The notes beneath the pieces are model-generated. The model was not told the origin of the DNA. It did not search any database and saw only the letters and a program-made list of their open reading frames with translations. A stretch of 7,802 bases of DNA from Planctomycetota bacterium. GTDB lineage: Bacteria > Planctomycetota > Phycisphaerae > SM23-33 > FEN-1343. The position numbers and the translations under genes are program-made. The stretch covers positions 1-7,802 of the forward strand of contig JABMQG010000235.1 in NCBI GenBank assembly GCA_013203365.1, given 5' to 3'. Shown piece by piece: positions 1 to 7,266 of the stretch. Positions within the stretch are counted from its first letter, which is position 1. Every line of letters starts with the position of its first letter.

Positions 1-341
1 ACCTTTCACGCTCGGCAGCGGCCATCGACGGGGATATTCGCACCGCGGCTGTCAGCTACCGAAACTACACCGGAGACGCCATCACCATCGACCTGAACAA
101 GACGTGCCTGTTTCAGACCATCATTATATATCACGGGACAAACGAATTCGGCTTCGCACATACCGTGGAAGTGGCCGTCGGCTCGGACATCAGTGCTTTT
201 CAAACCGTCTACATTACATTAGGTACAAGGAAGGTAACCGTGGTGTCGTTGCCTAAGCCGGTGCTGGGGAGATACCTACGGCTGCGGGCGGTTCGTGCCG
301 GGCGAGAACCATGGTCTCTGGCGGAGGTTTATCTGCAGTAG
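1..341 (+). CDS. C-terminal part of a discoidin-like (F5/8 type C) domain protein
   Basis: The reading frame from base 3 is open for 112 codons and ends in TAG at 339-341; the start lies outside the window. The visible protein has the pattern of a discoidin or F5/8 type C carbohydrate-binding fold. It opens with AIDGDIRTA, continues with a GDAITIDL strand, then HTVEVAVGSD, and closes with the RYLRLRA and WSLAEVYLQ strands that typically end this domain. Such domains bind glycans or other surface ligands. In Planctomycetota they occur at the C-terminus of secreted proteins and of membrane glycosyltransferases, so the missing N-terminus may be enzymatic, but nothing here shows it. The downstream gene begins 122 bp later, so co-transcription is possible but unproven. 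I am fairly sure this is coding and moderately sure of the family, which I assign by eye from motif order. Confidence 0.6.
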   Translation, partial: LSRSAAAIDGDIRTAAVSYRNYTGDAITIDLNKTCLFQTIIIYHGTNEFGFAHTVEVAVGSDISAFQTVYITLGTRKVTVVSLPKPVLGRYLRLRAVRAGREPWSLAEVYLQ

Positions 342-454
342 ATCCACCCACGGGTAAACATCAAGACAGACCCAATTCCGGCGAGTCCTTGTGAACTATT
401 CGATCTGTGCTATTGGGGTTGCCTTCACACCCAGGATGGGGTATTCCTGGCGCC

Positions 455-458
455 GAGG
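455..458 (+). promoter_or_regulatory. Ribosome binding site choosing the radical SAM start
   Basis: GAGG lies five bases upstream of the ATG at 464. No comparable site precedes the earlier in-frame ATG at 407. The protein from 464 also starts just before the conserved LRRLRLINPR segment, where family members usually begin, so 464 is the better start. Confidence 0.5.
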
Positions 459-463
459 TCTAT

Positions 464-1954
464 ATGTCATCCACATTGCAGAGTTCCGCACGGCTTCGCC
501 GGCTTCGGCTGATCAATCCGCGCAGCCGACTGAGCACGATCGCCATGCCCGAGATCATCCGAAAGATGACCTTCTCCCGCAAAGCCGTCTTCATGCCGTT
601 GAACCTGGCGATATGCGCGGCAGTAGCCCCCGACGGGTGGAACGTGGAAATCGTAGACGAGAACGTCACCAACGTACCGCACCAGCCTGACGCCACTGGG
701 GTCGACGCCGTTGGAATCGGCGCAATGACCACACAGGCCCGACGGGCATATGAATTGGCAGACGCGTACCGCCAATTGGGCGTTAAGGTGATTCTCGGCG
801 GCATACACCCGTCGGCCTTGCCTCAAGAGGCCGCCCTGCACGCTGACATCGTCTGCAAGGGTGACGCCGAGGCCACACTGCCCCGTGCCCTGGCCGACCT
901 GGCGGCTGGGACCGAAAAGGCCATCTACGATTGGCAGGACAACCCCGATGCTCCAATCGCAACGCCGCGAAAAGACCTGTTGAACGCCAGCGACTATCTA
1001 GTGTTCAACCCCATCCAGACGACCCGCGGGTGCCCTCACGGCTGCGCTTTCTGCACTACGCCTGCCATCTTCGGCCGAAAGTTCCGCAGGCGGGCGATCA
1101 GCGACATCGTCGAGGAAATTCGCTCAGCAAAGGCCAATTTCAATTCACGGCTGTTCATCTTCAGCGACGACGACTTGGCCGGCAGTCACCGCTGGGCCCG
1201 GGAGCTGTGCGAGGCCATCCGGCCGCTTGGCATCCGTTGGGCCGGGCAGTGCGATATCCTGATAAGCGACTCGGAACCTCTGCTGGCCGCCATGCGAGAC
1301 AGCGGCTGCATCGGGCTGATACTGGGGCTGGAAAGCCCGAAAGCCGATGCGCTCGCCTGGGCCGGAAAACGATACGTTCGTGCCGAGGAATACCTCACCC
1401 GCATCGCCAAGATACAAAGCTACGGCATAAGTCTCTGGGGCAGCTTCATCTTTGGCTTCGACACCGACGACTGGCGTGACTGCATGAAAGCCGTGCGATT
1501 CGCACAGCGGGCCCAACTGTGCATGAGCTGCTACCCCATCCTGACGCCTTACCCCGGAACAGCACTTTTTGAGCAATATCGGCGGGAAGACCGGCTGCTG
1601 ACAACGGACTGGGACCAGTACAACGGCGCGACGGTTGTTTTCCAGCCTAAGCGGATGACCTCCGAGCACCTTCGGCATGCCCAAATGGCGGCCTTCCACG
1701 AGTTCTACTCACTCCGTTCGGCCCTGCAGCGCCTGAAGGCCTGGCCGTTCAAGCGTAACAGTTGGCTGGCGAACCTGGCCATCTATCGTGGGATGAAATA
1801 CTATTATGACAAGCGCCGTCGACCGCTGCCCAGGTTCGCCGATTTCACCGTCAGCGACGCCGACGCCCGAATCGCCGCCTCGCTCGGTGATCCAACGCCG
1901 ACCCCACACCGGCAGGTGGCATGGGCACCCTTGACAGAGACGATCAAGCAATGA
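464..1954 (+). CDS. B12-binding-domain radical SAM protein
   Basis: Predicted cytoplasmic iron-sulfur enzyme of 496 residues, COG1032 type. The N-terminal third (about 10-150) looks like a cobalamin-binding Rossmann domain: LINPRSR near residue 16, an EIVDE strand, GVDAVGIGAMT, and GGIHPS at 112-117. The classical DxHxxG cobalamin motif is absent, as in many of these proteins. The radical SAM core follows, with the CX3CX2C cluster ligands C190, C194 and C197 in CPHGCAFC, then GLES at 288-291 and FIFGFDTDD at 328-336. The C-terminal part (about 365-496) carries the TPYPGTALF segment common in this family. Members perform radical methylations, cyclisations or other difficult C-H chemistry on lipids, tetrapyrroles or natural products; the substrate here cannot be read from sequence. 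An in-frame ATG at 407 would add 19 residues, but GAGG before 464 and the family start favour 464. The stop is 10 bp before the next gene. Confidence 0.93.
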   Translation: MSSTLQSSARLRRLRLINPRSRLSTIAMPEIIRKMTFSRKAVFMPLNLAICAAVAPDGWNVEIVDENVTNVPHQPDATGVDAVGIGAMTTQARRAYELADAYRQLGVKVILGGIHPSALPQEAALHADIVCKGDAEATLPRALADLAAGTEKAIYDWQDNPDAPIATPRKDLLNASDYLVFNPIQTTRGCPHGCAFCTTPAIFGRKFRRRAISDIVEEIRSAKANFNSRLFIFSDDDLAGSHRWARELCEAIRPLGIRWAGQCDILISDSEPLLAAMRDSGCIGLILGLESPKADALAWAGKRYVRAEEYLTRIAKIQSYGISLWGSFIFGFDTDDWRDCMKAVRFAQRAQLCMSCYPILTPYPGTALFEQYRREDRLLTTDWDQYNGATVVFQPKRMTSEHLRHAQMAAFHEFYSLRSALQRLKAWPFKRNSWLANLAIYRGMKYYYDKRRRPLPRFADFTVSDADARIAASLGDPTPTPHRQVAWAPLTETIKQ

Positions 1955-1956
1955 GG
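1953..1956 (+). promoter_or_regulatory. Ribosome binding site overlapping the radical SAM stop codon
   Basis: GAGG shares two bases with the TGA stop of the radical SAM gene and sits eight bases before the ATG at 1965. This placement suggests translational coupling of the two genes. Confidence 0.5.
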
Positions 1957-1964
1957 TTCGAATC

Positions 1965-2405
1965 ATGTCTGAGGTAAGCCAAGACAGCAACGCCGCCAGT
2001 TGCCCGCCTGCCAACGATTCTCCACGCGGGCTGGAACCGTGGTTCGTCTGCACCGTGTGCGCCCTGTTGTTGACGATTATCGCCGCCCTGACGGGCCTAT
2101 CGCTTCGTTTTCACAGGCAGACACGGCTGGCTGAGGCCCGGCTCAGCGAGGTGCTGACGGAACTGGGAAAAAAGGAAACGGCCGTACAAGTCCTAGGTGA
2201 GGGCGCTGCCCGGTTGCTGCCCCGCCTGGCCACAGACAAGTTGCCCCGCACCGAGGGGACGCTCGATGGCCAAACCGTCACAATACTTCACCTAAGCAAT
2301 GTAATGGGCCGGGCAATAGGTCTGCAGAGCGGCGATTTGCTTCGCGTGCTGCCTTCCACGCCAACCACAGTGCCGGCGACATGGCCAGGGGTGTCGCAGC
2401 CTTGA
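1965..2405 (+). CDS. Small single-pass membrane protein, unknown function
   Basis: A 146-residue protein I do not recognise. Residues 1-25 are polar and rich in Ser, Asn and Pro. Residues 27-47 (from FVCTVCALLL to TGLSL) form one clear membrane span. Residues 48-70 are charged and heptad-like, probably a short coiled coil (RLAEARLSEVLTELGKKE). The C-terminal half (about 95-135) looks like a small beta-rich domain with GTLDGQTVTILHL and GRAIGLQSGDLLRV, followed by a Pro/Thr-rich tail. No lipobox, catalytic motif or zinc site is apparent. The start is supported by GAGG at 1953-1956. The 10-bp spacing from the radical SAM gene indicates a shared transcript, so it may anchor or assist that enzyme or its product, but this is only contextual inference. 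By topology rules the charged C-terminal part could lie on either side of the membrane. Confidence 0.75.
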   Translation: MSEVSQDSNAASCPPANDSPRGLEPWFVCTVCALLLTIIAALTGLSLRFHRQTRLAEARLSEVLTELGKKETAVQVLGEGAARLLPRLATDKLPRTEGTLDGQTVTILHLSNVMGRAIGLQSGDLLRVLPSTPTTVPATWPGVSQP

Positions 2406-2434
2406 CAAACATCGACCAATTTGCTGACTATTAC

Positions 2435-2456
2435 GGTTCGCGCCGGCGTGCGAACC
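2435..2456. promoter_or_regulatory. Inverted repeat upstream of the sensor kinase
   Basis: GGTTCGC (2435-2441) and GCGAACC (2450-2456) form a perfect 7-bp dyad around an 8-base centre, ending 16 bases before the kinase ATG. In RNA the stem can extend inward by a G-U and a C-G pair. There is no T-run after it, so it is a poor intrinsic terminator. It could be a dyad operator or a 5' UTR hairpin affecting translation of a gene that has no evident Shine-Dalgarno sequence. A possible -35 hexamer (TTGACA, 2402-2407) lies upstream, but I see no convincing -10 partner. Confidence 0.4.
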
Positions 2457-2472
2457 TGTAGAATTACATCCT

Positions 2473-4074
2473 ATGGCCAAGCGTCTCGTCATCATCACAC
2501 TCGCCGCCAAGTGCCGGATATTGTTCGGTGCGGCAACCATTCTTATCATCGGCGCGGCCTTGGTGGTTCCGTGGATGTACATAGAGGCCCTTGCCAACGA
2601 AAGGATTCTCCGAGCAGGCGAGGAAATAACCCGGCTATACCTCAATGAATGGACGGCCAAACATGGTCAGAAAGACCAGCCAATCAAGGACGTCGTTCAG
2701 TTGTTCCTGGCAGATGACAGTTCCGCCGTGCGTTGGGGCCCGAAGTTTATCACCCCCAAGGGCATCGAGGTGCTGGACCCGTCCGACGAGCGATACGCCT
2801 ATGCCCGCCAGGCACTGAAAAGCTTCCGGCGTAATCCTGGCAATGTGTTCGTGCGGGAATCGCACCCTGACCAGGGCAGGGGCATCCATCACATTTATCG
2901 CCCGGTTCTGGTGGGGCCCTCATGCCGGCAGCCCGCTTGTCACGACGCCTCGGTCGATCCACCCTTGCAGTTCAAGCTCAACGATCTGGCTGGCGTTATT
3001 GTGGCCGATCTGCCGGACGAACAGGCGGGGGGGAGCCTAATGATCGGCCGGGTGGTGATTATCACTGCCGGCGTGCTGGCGTTTCTGCTGGCGACGCTGA
3101 CGTTCTATTTCATCACCCAGCGGCTGATTCTTTCTCCCGTCCGCAAGCTGAAGGGCGTCGCCGACAAAGTCGCCGAGGGTGACATGAGCGTGCGCAGCGG
3201 AATCAAAACCGGCGACGAGTTCGAGCAGCTCGGCCACAGCTTCGACGAAATGCTCCAAGCGATCACAAAGACCCAGGACCAGCTTCGCACAGCAAATCGC
3301 GCGCTGGATCTGAAGCTCAATGAATTGGCCGAGTCCAATTTGGCGCTGTTCGAGGCTAACCGCTTGAAAAGCGAGTTCCTCACCAACGTCTCGCATGAGC
3401 TGCGCACGCCGTTGAACAGCATTATCGGCTTTGCCGATCTGCTCGAGGAAATGGGAGACGACCGGGTGAAGCGCTACGCGGGGAATATTCTCACCCCCGC
3501 CCGTATGTTGCTGCGAATCATCAACGACCTGCTGGACCTCGCTCGGATCGAGGCAGGCAAGGTGAAGTTGACCGTCACCCAGGTTTCCATAGCCGACGTT
3601 TGTGAAACACTGGTGTCACTCGTCACGCCGCAGGCCCAAAAGAAAAACCTGAACCTGACACTGTCGCTGGGCGAGAATCTGCCCATCATCGAGACCGACG
3701 CCGGCAAAGTGCAGCAGATCCTCTACAACCTCCTGAGCAACGCCATAAAGTTCACCCCCGCCGGCGGGGATGTTTCCCTCTCGGCCAATATCAACCAGCG
3801 AGACCACACCATAGCCGTTTGCGTCGCGGACACAGGCCCGGGAATCAGCGAAGCCAATCAAGCCCATATTTTCGAGCAGTTCTATCAGGCCGACCCATCC
3901 GTTACCCGGGAACACGGAGGGGCCGGGCTCGGCCTGACCATTGCCAAGGACCTTGCCGGCCTGCTCGGCGGCCGACTGACACTCCAGAGCGAATCAGGAA
4001 AGGGTGCCGCCTTTACACTCCTCCTGCCCCACCAACTACCCGAGAAACAGAACCTGACCGTCGAGAATCCCTGA
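2473..4074 (+). CDS. Membrane sensor histidine kinase with periplasmic CX4CH motif
   Basis: A 533-residue inner-membrane kinase that should sense a periplasmic signal, autophosphorylate and pass phosphate to a response regulator. Order of parts: membrane span 1 (about 16-36); periplasmic domain (37-189); membrane span 2 (about 194-214); HAMP linker (about 215-268); coiled coil (about 268-298); HisKA dimerisation domain with phospho-acceptor H308 in VSHELRTPLN; and HATPase_c with N-box N419/N423, G1 box D453 in VADTGPGI and G2 box GGAGLGL at 482-488. All catalytic boxes are intact. The periplasmic domain contains C151-x4-C156-H157 followed by a segment ending LAGVIVADL, resembling haem-bearing or DUF3365/Tll0287-like sensor domains, so covalent haem c binding is possible. 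There is no receiver domain and no response regulator in the window, so the partner is elsewhere or downstream regulation is orphan. No Shine-Dalgarno is seen, but the next in-frame ATG would cut membrane span 1, so 2473 is kept. Confidence 0.95.
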   Translation: MAKRLVIITLAAKCRILFGAATILIIGAALVVPWMYIEALANERILRAGEEITRLYLNEWTAKHGQKDQPIKDVVQLFLADDSSAVRWGPKFITPKGIEVLDPSDERYAYARQALKSFRRNPGNVFVRESHPDQGRGIHHIYRPVLVGPSCRQPACHDASVDPPLQFKLNDLAGVIVADLPDEQAGGSLMIGRVVIITAGVLAFLLATLTFYFITQRLILSPVRKLKGVADKVAEGDMSVRSGIKTGDEFEQLGHSFDEMLQAITKTQDQLRTANRALDLKLNELAESNLALFEANRLKSEFLTNVSHELRTPLNSIIGFADLLEEMGDDRVKRYAGNILTPARMLLRIINDLLDLARIEAGKVKLTVTQVSIADVCETLVSLVTPQAQKKNLNLTLSLGENLPIIETDAGKVQQILYNLLSNAIKFTPAGGDVSLSANINQRDHTIAVCVADTGPGISEANQAHIFEQFYQADPSVTREHGGAGLGLTIAKDLAGLLGGRLTLQSESGKGAAFTLLLPHQLPEKQNLTVENP

Positions 4075-4113
4075 TCGAGAACCAACTGTTTTTTGACCGC
4101 CAGCACACCGTTA

Positions 4114-4144
4114 TTGACATTCGCATTGCAAAAGTAACTATGCA
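4114..4144 (+). promoter_or_regulatory. Possible sigma70-type promoter for proS
   Basis: A consensus -35 hexamer TTGACA is at 4114-4119. The AT-rich stretch AAAGTAACTATGCA follows at the right distance, but no hexamer matches a -10 well: AACTAT at 4136-4141 gives a 16-base spacer with three of six matches. It sits in the 232-bp gap between the kinase and proS, where a promoter is expected. The rest of the gap shows no strong terminator, riboswitch or T-box element by eye. Confidence 0.3.
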
Positions 4145-4306
4145 GGTACGAGTTAGTACGTAATTGCGGGGCAATGCGCAGATCAAAAAGTGCTCCAACC
4201 GAGCAAGACAACCAGGCCTCAAGCTTGGGCAAGACACGCGTAACGACCTTGCAAACATCTGCGGGGGCCGGTATAAGCGGGCGATTCATGAAGGAGTCCA
4301 AGTGCC

Positions 4307-6052
4307 ATGCGCTACAGTCAGTTGCTGATACCAACGGTCAAGGAGGTACCCGCCGAGGCGGAGATAGCTTCACATCAGCTGATGATCCGAGCCGGATTCA
4401 TTCGCAAGTTGGCCAGCGGAACATATACGTACCTGCCGCTGGGACTAAAGATGCTCAACAAGGTCACGGCGATCATCCGACAGGAGATGAACGCCACCGG
4501 CGCCCAGGAAATTCTGATGCCGATAGTGCAACCGATGGAGCTATGGGAGCAGACCGGCCGGCGGACCGCCTACGGCGAAAACCTGGGGTGGTTCACCGAC
4601 CGACACGGGCGACAAAACGTGCTTTCCCCAACGGCCGAGGAAATCGTCACGACCCTGGTGGCCGGAGAGATCAGAAGCTACAAGCAACTGCCGATCAACC
4701 TCTATCAAATCAACACGAAATTTCGAGATGAGTTCCGTCCCCGTTTTGGCGTCTTACGTAGTCGTGAGTTCTTGATGAAGGACGCCTACAGCTTTCACGC
4801 CGATCTTCCAAGTTTGGAACAAACCTATCGGCAGATGTACGAGGCGTACTGTCGAATCTTCGCTCGTTGCGGCCTGCCCTACGTCGTAGTCGAGGCCGAT
4901 AGCGGTCCCATCGGCGGATCGGCCAGCCACGAGTTCATGGTGCCCACCGACACCGGCGAAGACCTGCTGTTCTATACCGCCGACGGCTCCTACGCCGCCA
5001 ACGTCGATCGAGCCGAGGTTGACCCGCCGGCCAAGCAGCCCCCCGCAGACTCACCAGCGATGCAAGAGGTTCACACGCCCAACACGGGCACGATAGAGGC
5101 CGTTTGTGAGTTCCTCCGTACCCGCCGGGAAGAGCTGATCAAGACCCTTGTCTTCAAGGCCGACGAACGCATCATCGTGGGGCTGGTCCGCGGCGACCAC
5201 GAAATCAACGCCGCCAAGTTGTCACGGTCAGCCGGAGCCGAGTCGGTCGACCTGGCCGGCGAAGGTGACATCATGAATCTGACCGGCGCTGCCGTAGGCT
5301 TCGCCGGTCCTATGGGTATGGCCGAAAAAGCAGACCTGATGCTCATCGACCATGCAGTGGCCGCCATGGCAGTGGGTATTGCCGGCGCCAATAAGACAGA
5401 CTATCACGTCCGCCACGTAGTCCCTGGGCGCGACTTCCCCCTGGGGGGCGACCGGGTCGCCGTCACTGATATCCGCAACGCCATCCAGGGCGATGTGCAC
5501 GCCGGCAAGGTCCTGTTGAGCCGGAGAGGCATCGAGGTCGGGCACGTGTTTAAATTGGGGACAAAGTATAGCGAGAAACTCAATGCGTGCTTCCTTGATG
5601 CAAACGGCCAAGAACGGCCCTGCATCATGGGCTGCTACGGCATCGGCGTGAACCGCGTTATTGCCTCCGCCATCGAGACGGGTAACGACGCTAACGGATG
5701 CATCCTGCCTATAGCCATCGCACCGTTCGAGGTGGAGGTTCTATCCATCAACGCCGACAATGCCCAGGTGACCGGGATGGCGGAAAAGCTCTACGCCGAA
5801 TTGACACACGCAGGCGCCGACGTGCTGCTGGACGATCGACCGGTTCGCGCGGGAGTCAAGTTCAAAGACGCCGATCTCCTGGGCATTCCGTTAAGATTGG
5901 TTGTCGGCGAGAAAGCCCTGGCTGCCGGCAAAACCGAACTGAAACGCCGGACCGACGAAAAGCCCGCTATGGTCGGGCTCGACGACGCAGTCGCCGAGAC
6001 GTTGAAAGCACTGGATCAACTGCGGGCAGCGTGCAGACCGGAGCATGCTTGA
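4307..6052 (+). CDS. proS: Prolyl-tRNA synthetase, bacterial type
   Basis: Class II aminoacyl-tRNA synthetase that charges tRNA-Pro with proline in the cytoplasm using ATP. The 581-residue length fits the bacterial form (about 570) with an editing domain. Visible features: the N-terminal MRYSQLLIPTVKEVPAEAE signature; the motif 1 region with TYTYLPLG (39-46); motif 2 with RDEFRPRFGVLRSREF (140-155) and KDAYSFH; the inserted YbaK-like editing domain (about 225-405) with IKTLVFKA and RGDHEIN (295-301), whose K279 coincides in number with the editing-site lysine of the E. coli enzyme; LGTKYSE; motif 3 GCYGIGVNR with R450; and an anticodon-binding domain (about 475-575) with DDRPVRAGVKFKDADLLGIP. 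An intact editing domain suggests the enzyme can clear mischarged alanine. AAGGAG at 4291-4296, ten bases before the ATG, supports the start. It is followed closely by an acyltransferase gene, probably on the same transcript. Confidence 0.98.
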   Translation: MRYSQLLIPTVKEVPAEAEIASHQLMIRAGFIRKLASGTYTYLPLGLKMLNKVTAIIRQEMNATGAQEILMPIVQPMELWEQTGRRTAYGENLGWFTDRHGRQNVLSPTAEEIVTTLVAGEIRSYKQLPINLYQINTKFRDEFRPRFGVLRSREFLMKDAYSFHADLPSLEQTYRQMYEAYCRIFARCGLPYVVVEADSGPIGGSASHEFMVPTDTGEDLLFYTADGSYAANVDRAEVDPPAKQPPADSPAMQEVHTPNTGTIEAVCEFLRTRREELIKTLVFKADERIIVGLVRGDHEINAAKLSRSAGAESVDLAGEGDIMNLTGAAVGFAGPMGMAEKADLMLIDHAVAAMAVGIAGANKTDYHVRHVVPGRDFPLGGDRVAVTDIRNAIQGDVHAGKVLLSRRGIEVGHVFKLGTKYSEKLNACFLDANGQERPCIMGCYGIGVNRVIASAIETGNDANGCILPIAIAPFEVEVLSINADNAQVTGMAEKLYAELTHAGADVLLDDRPVRAGVKFKDADLLGIPLRLVVGEKALAAGKTELKRRTDEKPAMVGLDDAVAETLKALDQLRAACRPEHA

Positions 6053-6053
6053 C

Positions 6054-6096
6054 TTGCGATTCAAGAGGCGACTGACGCTGCCGAACCAAATCGCAA
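6054..6096. repeat. Inverted repeat between proS and the acyltransferase gene
   Basis: TTGCGATT (6054-6061) and AATCGCAA (6089-6096) are perfect 8-bp complements around a 27-base centre. The centre itself can form a small GC hairpin (GGCG...CGCTGCC). The dyad begins just after the proS stop and ends 17 bases before the acyltransferase ATG. There is no long T-run, so a standard terminator is unlikely. It may be an RNA structure or chance. Confidence 0.3.
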
Positions 6097-6113
6097 AAAC
6101 ATAAATCACAAAG

Positions 6114-7070
6114 ATGGCTAAACCCCGGCACAAAACGCTCGACTACCTCCTCTACCTGCTTTGCCGCGTGGCGGCGGCGTTCGTTACAGCGGCTGACGTC
6201 CGGGTGCTGTACCCGCTGGCACGAGGGCTGGGGTATCTCTTGTACCTGGCGGACGGCCGGCACCGCGAGCTTGCCTGCAGGCAGATCCAACAGAGCTTCC
6301 CTCAGTGGAGTGGGCAAAAGGTCCGCCGAGTCGCACTTCAAAGCCTGCAATCTATCGTCATGCTTGGCTTCGAGACGCTACTTGTGCCTCGGCTGATAAC
6401 TCCGACGAGGTGGGCCACGTACATAAAGTTATACAGGGTCAGGCCGTTGCTGGGCATGCTCATGGAAAGTCCCCGCCCGGTCATCCTGCTGACCGGGCAT
6501 TTTGGCAACTGGGAGGTCGCCGGCTACGCGCTGGCCACGATCGGTTTCAAGCCCGTCGTCGTAGCCCGGCCACTGGACAACCCCTATCTCGACCAATACC
6601 TGCGGGACCTCCGCCAACGCAACGGCCTACGAATCATAGACAAGAAAGGTGCGTCTGCAAACGCGGCCGACGTTTTGGAAGACAATGGCATGCTTGCTTT
6701 CGTTGCTGATCAAGATGCAGGGCGAAAGGGTCTGTATGTGAACTTCTTCGGTCGGCCCGCCAGCACGTATCGTGCGATCGCCCTGCTGGCGATACGCTAC
6801 GAAACGCCCATCGCAGTTACCTACACCAAACGGCTGGACGAGCCTTTTACCTTCGAGATAGGTATTGCCAGAATAATCACACCGGATCAGTGGGCCGACA
6901 AAGACGACCAAGTCTTTTGGATCACAGAGACATACACCCAGGAATTGGAACGCATCATTCGTAGCGACCCCGGCCAATACTTCGGCTGGGCCCATCGCCG
7001 ATGGAGGCTCCGCCCCGAGAATTCAAAACAGGCAAGCAGCAGATTGCAACCGGGAACGCAGAATCCGTAG
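6114..7070 (+). CDS. LpxL/HtrB-family lysophospholipid acyltransferase
   Basis: A 318-residue inner-membrane acyltransferase. The family adds secondary acyl chains from acyl-ACP to lipid A precursors, or acylates related lipids. A hydrophobic N-terminal stretch (about 10-27, YLLYLLCRVAAAFVTA) should anchor it. The catalytic HX4E motif is H129-FGNW-E134 in LTGHFGNWEV. Further family landmarks are VADQDAG with D199, NFFGRP (210-215) in the substrate pocket region, and the C-terminal YFGWAHRRWRLRP with H294 and W297. Length matches family members (about 300-320). The start lacks a good Shine-Dalgarno; a 19-codon reading frame in the same phase overlaps the proS stop and ends nine bases upstream, so reinitiation is possible. 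The 61-bp gap to proS suggests co-transcription. Whether the product is lipid A or another glycolipid cannot be told, as no other lpx genes are present. The last 15 or so residues are polar and probably disordered. Confidence 0.92.
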   Translation: MAKPRHKTLDYLLYLLCRVAAAFVTAADVRVLYPLARGLGYLLYLADGRHRELACRQIQQSFPQWSGQKVRRVALQSLQSIVMLGFETLLVPRLITPTRWATYIKLYRVRPLLGMLMESPRPVILLTGHFGNWEVAGYALATIGFKPVVVARPLDNPYLDQYLRDLRQRNGLRIIDKKGASANAADVLEDNGMLAFVADQDAGRKGLYVNFFGRPASTYRAIALLAIRYETPIAVTYTKRLDEPFTFEIGIARIITPDQWADKDDQVFWITETYTQELERIIRSDPGQYFGWAHRRWRLRPENSKQASSRLQPGTQNP

Positions 7071-7149
7071 GCTCACCGGCCAGTCACGAAGCATCCGGCC
7101 GCAATCCGCGCTAAGTGATTCCCAATTGAACGGCCCAGGACGTGGCGGC

Positions 7150-7169
7150 GCTAGGAGTCTGTCGGACTT
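7150..7169 (+). repeat. Left terminal inverted repeat (20 bp)
   Basis: GCTAGGAGTCTGTCGGACTT is the exact reverse complement of 7690-7709. Matching stops at both edges (7149 against 7710, and 7170 against 7689), which defines the repeat sharply. Confidence 0.9.
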
Positions 7170-7266
7170 GACGTCTTTGATTCTCGCTGACGGCGGCGAC
7201 GAAGTCGAGCCCGTTTGGAGGCGAGCTGAGATTTCGGGGGAAAGAAGCTCGATGAACTCGGCGCGC

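Noticed and set aside
389..416. TTGTGA and TATTGG as a promoter for the radical SAM gene
   Set aside because: Four and three matches of six to the sigma70 boxes are no better than expected by chance in this length of DNA.
407..463. An upstream ATG that would extend the radical SAM protein by 19 residues
   Set aside because: The added residues do not resemble the family start, and the ATG at 464 has GAGG at good spacing.
1145..1699. A long - strand open frame inside the radical SAM gene
   Set aside because: It lies wholly within a gene with clear motifs on the other strand and has no recognisable domain; it reflects codon bias.
2402..2434. TTGACA overlapping the stop of the small membrane protein as a kinase promoter
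   Set aside because: The -35 match is perfect, but no -10 hexamer at 16-18 bases has more than three matches.
3037..3422. - strand open frames opposite the kinase HAMP and HisKA region
   Set aside because: They are complements of well conserved kinase sequence with no motif of their own.
4163..4175. ATTGC-GGG-GCAAT hairpin in the gap before proS, with a nearby GTACG direct repeat
   Set aside because: A 5-bp stem with no T-run is too weak for a terminator, and I could not fit it to a known leader such as a T-box.
7076..7102. CCGGCC repeated at 7076 and 7096 with a 5-bp dyad after the acyltransferase gene
   Set aside because: The arms are too short and no T-run follows, so no terminator is called.
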